This document shows positions 11,582 through 23,213 of a stretch of 64,000 bases of DNA, piece after piece. Location: assembly GCA_039602395.1 (NCBI GenBank), contig JBCNJP010000006.1:11706952-11770951 (forward strand), given 5' to 3'. The position numbers were made by a program, and so were the translations under genes. The notes beneath the pieces are model-generated. The model was not told the DNA's origin, searched no databases, and was given only the letters and a program-made list of their open reading frames with translations. Origin of the DNA: Deinandra increscens subsp. villosa. Lineage: Eukaryota; Streptophyta; Magnoliopsida; Asterales; Asteraceae. Every line of letters starts with the position of its first letter. Positions within the stretch are counted from its first letter, which is position 1.

Positions 11582-12149
11582 CAGAGTAAGGCAAATATGC
11601 ATTAACAAATATAGCCCAGAAATAGGTCATTTGTAAGAACCTACGGCGAGTTGTTATGAATAAAATGCTTTTACTCCGCATATTGTTTTCTTCTTAAAAA
11701 AAAAATTGTAAGGTGCAGAATAACGCACTTGATCAAAGTAGTTATGCTTTGAAAAAAGACCACCAAACACTTAATAGATTTTACAAAGTCAAAGTAATCG
11801 TTAAGTGACGTGGCAACAATAAGACAAGTTGGCTAAGTAACACAAATGGTCAGGTCTGACGACCTGACCCCCGCGATGGATGTCGCGTTACTTTAAAGCC
11901 CAAAATAACTTGCACGGCCAATAAATAATTGGCAAATAAACAAAGTTCAAAACAAAAATTCATAATTTCATTAATAAAGTTCCGCAGAACCATCCGTACA
12001 TCCATACACCAAAAACATCAAAGGAACATAAGCCAACAAGGCTACATCGACAAAAACCCATGGAACTATCAGATATTAAATAAAGACACTACAAGGGTGA
12101 CATCAAAAGATTCAAAGAAAACACAAGGGTTACTATCAGATACTAGTCT
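11582..12149. other. Non-coding interval between Tat pol and the antisense gene
   Basis: About 570 bp where two convergent transcription units would end. No ORF of note on either strand. The interval is AT-rich with poly-A/T runs, and the matching interval in copy 2 (32399-32967) is almost the same. Confidence 0.5.
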
Positions 12150-13790
12150 TCAGGGAAGAGCACCGAGCTCGTCATGGTCGGAAGGCGGGTCCCTAGCGGG
12201 GTCCACATGATGCTCTGTTCCCGCATTACCGTCACCCTCATCCCTCTCCTCAGCATAGCTCAAAAGATACTCCTTCAGCTCAGAAAATCCATCCGGATGA
12301 GACATGGATGCCAGGGTATCAAGGACAGGAAACCTCATTACCGCGAAAGTATCCTGCGCATCCCTTAGTCACGCGGAGGCTGTGATGTCAATTCCTTCAC
12401 ACTGGTTCAGGGGGATTCCCTGTTCTGCGGCTGCATAACCCAAGGCAATACCTTCGTTTTTTCCAGAAATATCTGCTAAAGCATTCAGAGCAAGAAGATT
12501 ATCCATGAACTCGTCACTGGAGCGAATGGCTTCGAACGCTAATGGTAGCCCATCTCTTATAGCCCAGGTGTATTGTTTTTTCCACATCTCAGCTCCGGAC
12601 TCGGCTAGATCCGCCCGGCTTTCCAGATGGGGTTTCTCTTTCTCAAGGCTAGACAAACGGGATTGAGCTTCGGGAAGTTCGTCCGCGCGCCTTTTGGCCG
12701 CGTCAGCTTGCGCCACCGCCTCCTCTCGGGCTCGCGACAACTCTCCCCGCAGAATCTCCAACTCCTTCTCCTTCACCTGCTCGACCTGAGTTAATTTGGC
12801 TTTCAAGTTAGCCACATCCTGAGTTTCTAACCGCAAAGACTCGTTGACCCGGCGGCATCCCTCTTCCCATTTCTGCACGGCCTCACTATGGAGGTCAGTT
12901 TGCTCTTTGTTCAGCCTACCCAAACGAGCACACTCCGCTTTCAGCTCCTTCACCTCAGAGCGGGCATCCTTGCCCGCAGCTAACTGATCTTCTCTCTCTG
13001 TCCATTGGCGGGCAATTTCCACGGAAACGCTGAGGAGTCCCGCCAAATGGACAGCCATTTCATCGCTAAGAGATGCCTTACCGGCCCGCATGCGGTCCTC
13101 TCTTTCAGAAGGAGGAAGACAGTTGGCCAAGAAATTTTGGCAAGTAGCCGGATCCCTAAGTCTGGAGTCCCTGTTAATAGCCCAGTCTGGGATGAATCGG
13201 TTGGACTGACTAAAAGAACCACGGGCCTCAGACGCCGGCCGGGTGGGAATCTTCACAGTGGAAGCCGCGTCATCAATCACTTTCTTCCCCTCAGCCTTGC
13301 TTTGCTTCACAGGGTCAGGAGATGGGGGTTTCATATTGTCTCCCTCGTCTTCCTCCTCCGCGACCGGAGAATTCAAAGATGCTTGAGGAGAAGGGGACGA
13401 ATGAACAGGCGAAGTATGCGGAGGAGAATGTCGTTCTTCAGAATGAGCCACCTGGTGCTCCGGCACAAAAGACGGACGGTCCGCATCAGTAGTAGGGCGT
13501 GGCTCAGAGCTTCCACGTCCCATTCCCCGACCGATCCCCACGGGCACTGCAACAGCAAACAAAAAATTAGAAACCAAGAAAATCTCGAGCGCGGCAAGGC
13601 TCAAAGAAAAAAAAACAAGTTACATACCCGAAATGCGTCCTCCGAAGCCACCAGCAACAACTCATCTCTTGACAAGTTCGTATCGCTCGACCGTACTTTT
13701 CCTTTTTCCCCCCCGCGGAGAAGTTAATAATGGACCCTCTGAGCCAGGACCGCTACCCTCTCCACTCCCACCGATGTTAAGCGGCGTCAA
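12150..13790 (-). pseudogene. Tat copy 1 antisense gene, 3' half
   Basis: The minus-strand frame 13604-12369 encodes a Pro/Ser-rich stretch (SPPHTSPVHSSPSPQ), a basic patch and a long Glu/Lys/Arg/Ala-rich coiled coil (roughly LKAECARLGRLNKEQ through LSSLEKEKPHLES). A TGA at 12369-12371, where copy 2 has an Arg codon, removes the last 70 or so residues, which are still readable down to 12150. The 5' half lies beyond the nested insertion at 24382-26106. The role of antisense ORFs in Tat elements is not established. Confidence 0.75.
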
Positions 13791-14809
13791 TGTCACACCC
13801 CCAAATCAATCACTAACGGAGTTTATACCGTTAAGGGGTGCGACCAGACCAGGACCACAACCATTAGTTACAAATACTAAACGAATCATAGTAAAGTCCA
13901 AACATTAATAATAAAACAGCTTAACAGTACGCAGCGGAAAACATTGTCTTTAGCACTAACCGCGTGCTTTACAAAATCATTGTATTAAATTCCCAAATAA
14001 GTTTAATCAAAATAAAAGTCTTCTTGTGCCATGCCAACCCGCTCCGGATACTCCTTAGCGATCTGCAAAAGTTTAAACCACGCAAGTGTCAACCTAACGG
14101 TTGGTGAGTTCACAGTGGGCTTATCACTCAGTGGCCCGGTCTATTAATCATAATCGTGTCAACATATACTTATGTAATATTTGTTTGTGAAAAAGCAATG
14201 CTTAGTGATATCCATAATCGTGGTTCTGTGGTTTAGTCAAAGTATTGTCCGTAACATACGTTATCGGGTATGAACTAGTTTTGTATAGTTAAAGTGCTCA
14301 ACCGATATCGCGGGTAGCTAATCCGTTGTTCCATGCACTAAGGAAGTTTGTACCAAAGCTGACTATTATTGTAGTGGCCGTGCCATCAGGTTTTGCGGAC
14401 CTACGTCATCGCGGATTTGCCTCCCCCGTGTCCTCCCGGGATCACGGTCAGATAGGCTGATATTGTACCTCCGTGCACTCCCCGTGCCACGGGGCGGAGT
14501 TTGTCAAACTCCAGTAGATCTACCCAACATCCCCTCGCTTTACAATTAATGGTACAATTTAGTTGAGGACTTTTAAGTTTCAAGGCATCCTTAGAAATCA
14601 TGTGATATCATGTGGTTTAGACTTTAACCTACGCTAGCCATATTAAAAAGGTTCACCGGATTCTCATGAATCTCAAAAGTGTTTTCAGTTTCGTTTCAGA
14701 AATAGTTGTTTAAGTAATTCACAAGTGCTTCCCATAAAGCACTTCAAGTTCATCGAGTGGGTGCCGAGCACTCCGAGTTTTCAAGTTCGTCAGGGAGGTG
14801 CATAGCACT

Positions 14810-16422
14810 TGATGTGTTGCAAACACATCCGATTTTCCTAAGTCTTTTGTTATGTATTTGAGTCCATTTGAGTCAGTTTCCATTTGTTTTAAGTGCTTTT
14901 ATTAAAGTTTGAGTCTTTTGGTCCTTTTTATGTTTTCTTATAAGTTTTGTAGGTTCTTGATAAAATCCCGAAGCCAAGTTGAAAGTTAAGAAGAGAAGAA
15001 GAAGAAATGCTGAAGAAGTAGTTCCAGGCGTATCGCCTGGAACTTGATCACTGGCAAGCGATACGCGCGTGAAAAGGAAAGTCAACGGGGGTTAAGTCGG
15101 TTTGACCGACTGTTTTGTCGCGGCATGGGCAGTAGGCGTATCGCCTACAGAAGATACACTTCCAAGCGATACGCTTGGAAGTCTAAAACCCGCAGAAAAA
15201 GGCTTCTCGATATAAATTCAACTTTTAGGGTTTCTATTGGTATTCTTCGAACTCCAGACGAATTCCAGAGCGACCAAGGGCGATTTTCAGAGGGGAAGAG
15301 AGCTGAGATCAAGGAGAATCATCGGAAGACCAAGATTTCATCATCATACGCTATCCGGTTCTTTCGGTTTCTTTGTTTTCATTACTTGCAATTATGTATT
15401 TGGATAAATTTTCATACTTTATTATGTTTAGTGTCCAGACCATGATTGTAGGCTAAACCTATTATGCCATCTAGACCGTTATGATGAGTGATTGATGTTT
15501 TGACTTTATTCTCGGTTTTGATTGATTGATTGATGCTACGATTCTATTCAATTCCAATAATTGCCATGCTTGATGCATATGTGTGTTATGATCGGATTGT
15601 TAATTGACTGTTAATGCTTAATTTACCCGCGAATGTCTTTCGGTTTAGGTAGATTAACCAAAGTAGTTAACTTTAGGGTTGATTGCTAAAGTGTAGTTTA
15701 GGGTTACCTTGAACTATTGCATTTTCGGTTGGTTGATTATTTGATTGTAATGTGCTGCTAAACTGAAGACTTAAAAGGTATAGGTTTAACGGGTAGTTGG
15801 GGTGGTTAAAGTCTTAGGGTTGCGTTGTCTCAAAAGGAAGCGTCCTAGGGTTTTGTCTAGCTTGCTATTCCGTGTCATTCATGGTAGTTATTGGTAGCTC
15901 CTGTTAGTCTAGGTGCACCTTAGGTATATCCGAGGGTGGCTAGGGTAATTGAAGTGGGAAGGACTTAAAAGGTGAACCCTTGTTCGAGCGTTAGAATCGT
16001 TGTCTAGGAAGGACTTAAAAGGTGAACTAGCCACCATCAGATTAATTAGAACCGAGATAGAGTCAAGCATCGATTGCAAGTCTAGGTCTAGGTGGTATAT
16101 TCCTCTCTCATCTGAGTTTCTCCGAAGTTTCCTGTGTCCGTCTGTTTGCTCGTAGTTAGTTAAGTAGTTAATTAAATCTCAATTCAAAAACCCAAATCAA
16201 ATTACTCATAATTTCCATTTCTTAGGTCTAGGTTAAGTCTTGTCTAAAATAGTGTCCTTAGGTTCGATAATCCGGTCTTGCCTTAGCTATTCTACTATCC
16301 GATAGGTACACTTGCCTTAGGGTTCGGTTTAGTTTAGGTAGTTTCGGTAAAATTAGGTGTGTCTAGGTCTAGTTTAGGTCTAGGTTTTTATAGTAGTTTT
16401 TAGAGTCGTTCCGAACACATCA
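14810..16422 (+). repeat. Athila 5' LTR
   Basis: 1613 bp, starting TGATGTGTTGCAAACACATC and ending CCGAACACATCA. The first 20 bases contain their own small inverted repeat (GATGTGTTGCAAACACATC). TATAAAT lies at 15211-15217. Confidence 0.92.
15018..15217 (+). promoter_or_regulatory. Athila U3 palindrome cluster and TATA box
   Basis: Three inverted repeats with 3-nt loops stand directly upstream of TATAAAT (15211-15217). They are AGTTCCAGGCG-TAT-CGCCTGGAACT (15020-15044), GTAGGCG-TAT-CGCCTAC (15132-15148) and ACTTCCAAGCG-ATA-CGCTTGGAAGT (15158-15182). An imperfect fourth (AAGCGATACGCGCG) lies near 15056. The core is GGCGTATCGCC. Position and repetition suggest transcription-factor sites. The same cluster is in the 3' LTR, 6413 bp downstream. 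Confidence 0.7.
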
Positions 16423-16428
16423 AGTTTT

Positions 16429-16446
16429 TGGCGCCGTTGCCGGGGA
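16429..16446 (+). promoter_or_regulatory. Athila primer binding site
   Basis: TGGCGCCGTTGCCGGGGA, six bases after the 5' LTR. This is the standard Athila-type site, usually assigned to tRNA-Asp. Confidence 0.8.
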
Positions 16447-16583
16447 CACTTGGCAATTGGCAAGATTAACTTAGGTCGTCGTTAGGAAATTTTGAGTCTT
16501 TTTGGTCTTTCCGTGTCTAGAGTCTTAGGATTTTCTGATTTCGAGTCTAGAATTTTTAGGTTTTAATTTTCGTTTGATTTTTC

Positions 16584-19508
16584 TTGAGTCATTCCCGTTA
16601 TATGCCACACACCCGTTCGCGAGGTCCTCCTGAGCTTACACCTTTATCTGATCCCGACGCGGACATTCGTGAGCGGTTCCGCCTTCTACGCACCGAGCTA
16701 GAGGCGTTCATCATTTCCACCACCACCCCTTCGAAACCATCCTCTTCATCCCCACGCGACACCAAACCCATTCCATTCCCCGATCTCACATCCATGGCGG
16801 CACGTCGCACCGTCCACGAGCAGGCTAGCGCCGGAGTCACCGAGGCCCGGTTTGCTATTGCACAGCCTGCTATTGCCAACACCGCGAATTGGCAAGTTCC
16901 GTCCCACGTCATCAACGCTTTGACGCATTCGATCCAGTTTCATGGACGTGAGGACGAAGATGCACCGATGCATATCTCCAGGTTCACGCGTATCTGCAAC
17001 ACGTTCGGACTCACCGGAGTCGCGAACGACACCATTTATTTGCGTCTTTTTCCATTCTCCCTTACGTCTCGAGCCGCCGAGTGGCTTGAGACGCTTCCGC
17101 CTAATTCGATCGCCACCTGGGACGATCTCACCGCCAAATTCCTGAAAAAGTACCATCCTCCAGCTAAGGCTGCGCGTACTCGGGAGGAAATCCACTCATT
17201 TCGCATGGATCCCGACGAGCCTTATTCTGTTGCATATGAGCGTTTCAATACTCTTCTGAGCAGATGTCCGCAACACGGGTTGACGGAATGGGCTATCATC
17301 GAGAAGTTCTATAATGGACTTCCTTATTCGGTTCAAAAAGAGTTTAACATTTCTGCTGGAGGACACATGATGGAGAAGCTCACGGTCGATGAATGCAAAC
17401 AACTGTTTGAGAGCTTCGCACTCGCTGAACAGCAGACCCCCGGAGATCGGAGAGCCACCTTGGCCCCGACTCGATCCCTTGTTCCTTCTACTACCACCCG
17501 GGGTGTCCATCACATTGGCTCAGAGACCATACCACCTAGGGAGTTAGAAAACATTTATAAAACCTTAGAAGAAATAAAACTCCACATCAAAGCCAAATGT
17601 GAGCTGTGTAGAGGCGCTCACGACACCCGAGACTGCCCGCTTGCTCCCGCTGAGCAGGTGGATTACATTGGAAACCGAAACCAGTTCGGTAATTCGTTCC
17701 AGTCTGGGTGGAGGAGTGGCCAAAATTCAGGATGGCGAGAGGGAGGAAATCCACCTGGTTTCCAGCCGAGGTATAATCAGAGTGGTGGAGGAGATGCAGG
17801 GCCGACTATGAAGGAGCTTACAGAGTTGGTGATGAATCAAACGCAGATCCTGCAGCAGATGAACGCGAGAGACGAGGCCACACAAAAGAAGCTGGCGGAG
17901 CATGACACGTTACTGAGAAATCAACAGGCCTCGTTCTTAGATTTGCAGCGGTCGGTGGGAGATATTGCAAAGCAGTTAAAGGAGCTCAACAACCGAGGGG
18001 GTCAATTTTCCGGTAGCACCTATAAAAACCCCAATGCGTCGGTTAATGCTGTTACCACACGGAGTGGTCGAGTTCTAGAGAGTCCATCACCAGCGGTAGT
18101 TGATGAAGAGCCGGTTGATGAAGAGATCGAGTTGGAGACGCCGGACGGGAGGGTGCACGAGAGCGTAACGCCAGCAAGTACCGCACCGATCGTCGAGGCT
18201 GAAGGAGTTAGAGAGAAGCCGCTGAAGTGGGAAGCGGTGAAGGAGAAGAAGAGAGTGAGGTTCGCGCCGAAACCGATCACTGCTGATGATCTGAAGCGTG
18301 TTCCTTATCCTGAGAGGTTGGTCCAGCAGAAGAATGCGCGAGAGTATGGGCAGTTTTTAGAGCTTCTTAAGCAGCTTAGGGTCACTTTACCTTTTACTGA
18401 TGTTATTAGACAGATGCCTAAGTATGCTAAATTTTTGAAAGATATGTTAACTAATAAGAAGAAGCTTGAAAACTTTTCTGATGTTACACTTGATGCCCAG
18501 TGTTCTGCTGTGGTTCAGAATAGGTTGCCTGAAAAACTGACTGATCCGGGTACATTTACAATTCCTTGCTCGTTTGGTGACTTGTCTGTTACTTGTGCTT
18601 TAGCTGATCTAGGTGCCTCTATTAATGTGATGCCTTATTCTGTTTTCATGCACCTAGGATTAGGAGAGTTAGAGCCGACTAGGATGACGATTTCCTTAGC
18701 GGATAGGTCGGTAGTTAGACCCAAAGGAATAGTGGAAAATGTTCTTGTTCAAGTTGATAAATTCTTGTTCCCTATAGACTTTGTGGTGGTTGATACTGCA
18801 TATGATGCTAGCTGCCCGTTGATTTTAGGTAGGCCTTTCCTTAGGACCGCCCGGGCGTTAGTTGATGTTTTCGCGGGCACGATCACTTTGAGGGTAGATG
18901 ATGAGTCGGTTGAATTCAGGGTTGGTAAATCGGGTGACAAGAACAGCGAGTCCGTATGCTTTCTAGGATCTTTCATATCTTTGGTGGATAGTTGTGTTAG
19001 TTATGTCACTGGTGAGGACTTGGTAGTTGGAAATAGGTTGGAAGGTGAGTTAGTAGTTGAGGATAAGTGTGGGGAGGAGCCCGGGGGGTTAGATGAGTTA
19101 ATTGATAGAAATGAGATTGTTGACCCATTAGTGGAACCCGGTGGTGAGTTAGTAGTTGGGGAATGTCTGATAGTTGGGAATGGTGGTAGGAGAGCCACAC
19201 TTGGTGACATAGGTGAATGTGATGATAGGATTATTCTTAGTCCAAGTGTGGGGAAGTTAGATGTGAGTGTTGCTACCCATGACCCGGAAATGGGTTTTCT
19301 AGGAAAATGTCGATTTCTTCCGGGTAGGTATAAGCATTGGAAGGTTAAGAGGTTGTTGAGAGCAGTAAAGTTCAGTGCTTTACGGGGTAGGAAGTTGGTT
19401 AGAGGTTGTTTGGTTAGAAACCAGGTGGAATCAGGTAGTTTTGTGCTTAGAGATGTGAAATCAAAGCCTCCGGATGGTTTTGGAGGTTGTTCTTGTGTTT
19501 GGTGCTAA
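16584..19508 (+). CDS. Athila gag-protease polyprotein, RT absent
   Basis: One intact frame of 974 residues. A retrotransposon gag core lies at about residues 110-275 (DAPMHISRFTRICNTFG ... LTSRAAEWLETLP ... FLKKYHPP ... FYNGLP). A zinc knuckle follows from residue 339 (CELCRGAHDTRDC), then a Gly/Gln-rich and coiled stretch. The aspartic protease is near residue 672-690, with DLGASINVMP in place of the usual DSGA/DTGA. DLGAS is common in Athila proteases, so this need not be a defect. ILGRPFLRTARALVDV closes the fold. The last 180 residues are a Val/Gly/Glu-rich tail and end GGCSCVWC with no RT. Gag forms the particle and the protease cleaves it, but replication needs RT and integrase in trans. 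Met 16584 is the first in-frame Met after the primer site. Confidence 0.88.
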   Translation: MSHSRYMPHTRSRGPPELTPLSDPDADIRERFRLLRTELEAFIISTTTPSKPSSSSPRDTKPIPFPDLTSMAARRTVHEQASAGVTEARFAIAQPAIANTANWQVPSHVINALTHSIQFHGREDEDAPMHISRFTRICNTFGLTGVANDTIYLRLFPFSLTSRAAEWLETLPPNSIATWDDLTAKFLKKYHPPAKAARTREEIHSFRMDPDEPYSVAYERFNTLLSRCPQHGLTEWAIIEKFYNGLPYSVQKEFNISAGGHMMEKLTVDECKQLFESFALAEQQTPGDRRATLAPTRSLVPSTTTRGVHHIGSETIPPRELENIYKTLEEIKLHIKAKCELCRGAHDTRDCPLAPAEQVDYIGNRNQFGNSFQSGWRSGQNSGWREGGNPPGFQPRYNQSGGGDAGPTMKELTELVMNQTQILQQMNARDEATQKKLAEHDTLLRNQQASFLDLQRSVGDIAKQLKELNNRGGQFSGSTYKNPNASVNAVTTRSGRVLESPSPAVVDEEPVDEEIELETPDGRVHESVTPASTAPIVEAEGVREKPLKWEAVKEKKRVRFAPKPITADDLKRVPYPERLVQQKNAREYGQFLELLKQLRVTLPFTDVIRQMPKYAKFLKDMLTNKKKLENFSDVTLDAQCSAVVQNRLPEKLTDPGTFTIPCSFGDLSVTCALADLGASINVMPYSVFMHLGLGELEPTRMTISLADRSVVRPKGIVENVLVQVDKFLFPIDFVVVDTAYDASCPLILGRPFLRTARALVDVFAGTITLRVDDESVEFRVGKSGDKNSESVCFLGSFISLVDSCVSYVTGEDLVVGNRLEGELVVEDKCGEEPGGLDELIDRNEIVDPLVEPGGELVVGECLIVGNGGRRATLGDIGECDDRIILSPSVGKLDVSVATHDPEMGFLGKCRFLPGRYKHWKVKRLLRAVKFSALRGRKLVRGCLVRNQVESGSFVLRDVKSKPPDGFGGCSCVWC

Positions 19509-21222
19509 TTGGTGAAATTCCCGGTTTGTAAATTATTGTAGTTGTGTTTTAATTTTCTGCATTTTTTTTAGTTTTTGTGCCTTTTGCGTCTTTTGGTTTT
19601 GTGTTTTTGGTGTTTGCAGGTTATTCTGGAGATTCAAGAGTTGGACTATGAGAGTGTGCAGGTCGAAATTGCAGGTTTGTGCTGCAAATTTCGGCTAGAG
19701 GCCTGTTTTGGAGAAAGAGATAGAATATTTTTGGAGGCCAAAAATCTGGAAAATTCTCTGGAAAAGTCGTTCCAGGCGTATCGCCTGGAAGGTTGGAGGT
19801 TATAGGCGATACGCCTGGAAGTCTCAGGCGGGCAGATGGTTGAAGTCCTAGGCGTATCGCCTGGGAAATGCAAGGCTGTAGGCGATACGCCTAGGGGAGG
19901 TAAGTCAGAAATTTTTCAAATTTTTAATTTTTATTATTTCTGTTTACCGTCTTGGTGGTGGTTCGCTGCGGCTGATGTGCTGAGTCTCTGGAGTTTCAGG
20001 TGAACACGTTTCTACTTGTTTTATTTTATTTATTTTACTTCTGCTTTATTTTTGTTCCATTCCACATTGAGGGCAATGTGTGATTCAAGTGTGGGGATGG
20101 GATACTTTCGTATTGAGTCTTGAGTCTTTTAGTTTTGGTGTGTTATTGAGTCAGAAAATGAAGAAAAAAAAAATTGAAAAAATTGTTCAAAAATGTCCGA
20201 GATTCTGGCTGCATAATTAAATGGAAAATGATAGGTAAAACCAGGAATTGATTGTCTAATTTTGTGCTTAAATGTTAAATTAATGAAGAATTTGGGAAAT
20301 GTGGTTAAGTATGGTATGAATGGAAAACATTACTAGTCTATGATGTGTCGGTAGGCCCAGCTGACCTAGGAGTAGCTTAAATTGCCTATGTGTTTATTGT
20401 TGTATAAATATGCTAATCAGTCTGCTAGTGGGTTCCCATTTTAGGAGTGATAGGAATACTGAATCTGATGATTAGGAAGGAAGAGACCGCTTTAGGCTAG
20501 ATACTCCTATGTCCTTAGAATTTCAAATGAGCATGTAGTTAATAATTTGGCTAATGAATTAGAGTGAAGGGGCAGAATACTCATGTACAAACTAAGGATA
20601 GTATCCCGTGGTAAGTACCTCTGATGATGTTTCGGATCTCGCGGGCAAAATACTCATGTATGATTTCGGGGGTAAGACCTTGTGGAAGAATACCTCTGGT
20701 GATGTCCGTTGGTAATTTTAGGTAAAAGTAACCAACTATAAAAAAAAAAAAAAAAACCAAAAATGAGAAAAAAAGATGAAAAGAAAAAAGAAAAAAAAAA
20801 TGATAGTTTAGAGAATAAATGCTCAATAATTGCATATAAATAAACAGTTATTCCTTGGACATTCTAGTATCTGGTTTAAGGGGGGTTGGAAATATATAAA
20901 TTTAAATCAATTATTCCAGTTGCTTTGACTGAATATGATTCGGTAATAGGTTGAACTTGACCTTTCTTTAGTGGGATCCATTGCGACTGAGCTTATATTC
21001 GGTAATTTTATAAACACATGGGGGCGAAAGAAAAGGTTGGTGGTTGGGTTTAATCGGATAGAAATATCGGCAATCATAGTTAGTGTGTGATTACATTATG
21101 GTATGTGGAATTGTTTTGGTGGACTGTGAAATTTAAAGGTTAAGGTTTAGAAGTCAATTTCCTGGTTGTGATTCCATTGCAGTATTTTTCGAGGACGAAA
21201 AAAGAGTCAGTGTGGGGATGTT
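19509..21222 (+). other. Athila 3' non-coding region with palindromes
   Basis: About 1.7 kb where RT and integrase would be expected; none is present. Four further copies of the GGCGTATCGCC/GGCGATACGCC palindrome lie at 19770-19790, 19803-19816, 19848-19864 and 19878-19893. The region ends with a purine-rich tract and GTGTGGGGATGTT just before the 3' LTR, a usual Athila polypurine position. An A-rich run lies at 20738-20800. Confidence 0.7.
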
Positions 21223-22835
21223 TGATGTGTTGCAAACACATCCGATTTTCCTAAGTCTTTTGTTATGTATTTGAGTCCATTTGAGTCAGTTTCCATTTGT
21301 TTTAAGTGCTTTTATTAAAGTTTGAGTCTTTTGGTCCTTTTTATGTTTTCTTATAAGTTTTGTAGGTTCTTGATAAAATCCCGAAGCCAAGTTGAAAGTT
21401 AAGAAGAGAAGAAGAAGAAATGCTGAAGAAGTAGTTCCAGGCGTATCGCCTGGAACTTGATCACTGGCAAGCGATACGCGCGTGAAAAGGAAAGTCAACG
21501 GGGGTTAAGTCGGTTTGACCGACTGTTTTGTCGCGGCATGGGCAGTAGGCGTATCGCCTACAGAAGATACACTTCCAAGCGATACGCTTGGAAGTCTAAA
21601 ACCCGCAGAAAAAGGCTTCTCGATATAAATTCAACTTTTAGGGTTTCTATTGGTATTCTTCGAACTCCAGACGAATTCCAGAGCGACCAAGGGCGATTTT
21701 CAGAGGGGAAGAGAGCTGAGATCAAGGAGAATCATCGGAAGACCAAGATTTCATCATCATACGCTATCCGGTTCTTTCGGTTTCTTTGTTTTCATTACTT
21801 GCAATTATGTATTTGGATAAATTTTCATACTTTATTATGTTTAGTGTCCAGACCATGATTGTAGGCTAAACCTATTATGCCATCTAGACCGTTATGATGA
21901 GTGATTGATGTTTTGACTTTATTCTCGGTTTTGATTGATTGATTGATGCTACGATTCTATTCAATTCCAATAATTGCCATGCTTGATGCATATGTGTGTT
22001 ATGATCGGATTGTTAATTGACTGTTAATGCTTAATTTACCCGCGAATGTCTTTCGGTTTAGGTAGATTAACCAAAGTAGTTAACTTTAGGGTTGATTGCT
22101 AAAGTGTAGTTTAGGGTTACCTTGAACTATTGCATTTTCGGTTGGTTGATTATTTGATTGTAATGTGCTGCTAAACTGAAGACTTAAAAGGTATAGGTTT
22201 AACGGGTAGTTGGGGTGGTTAAAGTCTTAGGGTTGCGTTGTCTCAAAAGGAAGCGTCCTAGGGTTTTGTCTAGCTTGCTATTCCGTGTCATTCATGGTAG
22301 TTATTGGTAGCTCCTGTTAGTCTAGGTGCACCTTAGGTATATCCGAGGGTGGCTAGGGTAATTGAAGTGGGAAGGACTTAAAAGGTGAACCCTTGTTCGA
22401 GCGTTAGAATCGTTGTCTAGGAAGGACTTAAAAGGTGAACTAGCCACCATCAGATTAATTAGAACCGAGATAGAGTCAAGCATCGATTGCAAGTCTAGGT
22501 CTAGGTGGTATATTCCTCTCTCATCTGAGTTTCTCCGAAGTTTCCTGTGTCCGTCTGTTTGCTCGTAGTTAGTTAAGTAGTTAATTAAATCTCAATTCAA
22601 AAACCCAAATCAAATTACTCATAATTTCCATTTCTTAGGTCTAGGTTAAGTCTTGTCTAAAATAGTGTCCTTAGGTTCGATAATCCGGTCTTGCCTTAGC
22701 TATTCTACTATCCGATAGGTACACTTGCCTTAGGGTTCGGTTTAGTTTAGGTAGTTTCGGTAAAATTAGGTGTGTCTAGGTCTAGTTTAGGTCTAGGTTT
22801 TTATAGTAGTTTTTAGAGTCGTTCCGAACACATCA
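21223..22835 (+). repeat. Athila 3' LTR
   Basis: 1613 bp, same length and, as far as I compared, the same sequence as 14810-16422. It is followed by the GCACT duplication. TATAAAT lies at 21624-21630. Confidence 0.92.
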
Positions 22836-23213
22836 GCACTCTCGAAGTTGTCAGCATTGTTTTTCATTTAGTTATTCGGTGTGACCCAAACGGGTTCACG
22901 GTAATCTGGTTAGTGACACTCACCTTGGGTTGCACTGCTACACTTGCTATATAATCCAAGTTTGCTTAACGAAGACCTATGAACACGTTTAGGTCTTAAG
23001 TATTAGTTTTGTGTCTAATCTTTACTTAACGTCACTATGGCCCATAACATAGCACGTTGGGACTATGACTCGACATACCGACACACGACACCGATGGTTG
23101 ATCATAAACAAGGGTTCATATACATCAGAAATCAAAGCACGTATCATCATGGCATAATCATATGAGTCATGGCATAACATTCAAATAAATTGCACAAGTT
23201 TGGATTCTAGTCA

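Larger units (their letters stand above)
14810..22835 (+). mobile_element. Young non-autonomous Athila-type element
   Basis: Two 1613-bp LTRs (14810-16422 and 21223-22835) are flanked by GCACT (14805-14809 and 22836-22840). The LTRs look identical wherever I compared them, including both long shadow frames. The interior has an Athila-type primer site and one intact 974-residue gag-protease ORF but no RT, RNase H or integrase. It must therefore have been mobilised by a full-length relative. Identical LTRs and an exact target duplication mark it as the youngest insertion in the window. Confidence 0.92.

Noticed and set aside
13001..13727. 240-residue plus-strand frame with basic residues
   Set aside because: It is the complement of the coiled-coil part of the Tat antisense gene. 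The minus-strand frame is longer and has a clear coiled-coil pattern.
14873..15445. Frames of 70 and 133 residues in the Athila LTR, identical at 21286-21858
   Set aside because: They fall across the promoter and leader of an LTR. Their identity reflects LTR identity, not coding constraint.
16598..17513. Minus-strand frames opposite Athila gag
   Set aside because: They lie opposite a 974-codon frame with recognised gag and zinc-knuckle motifs.
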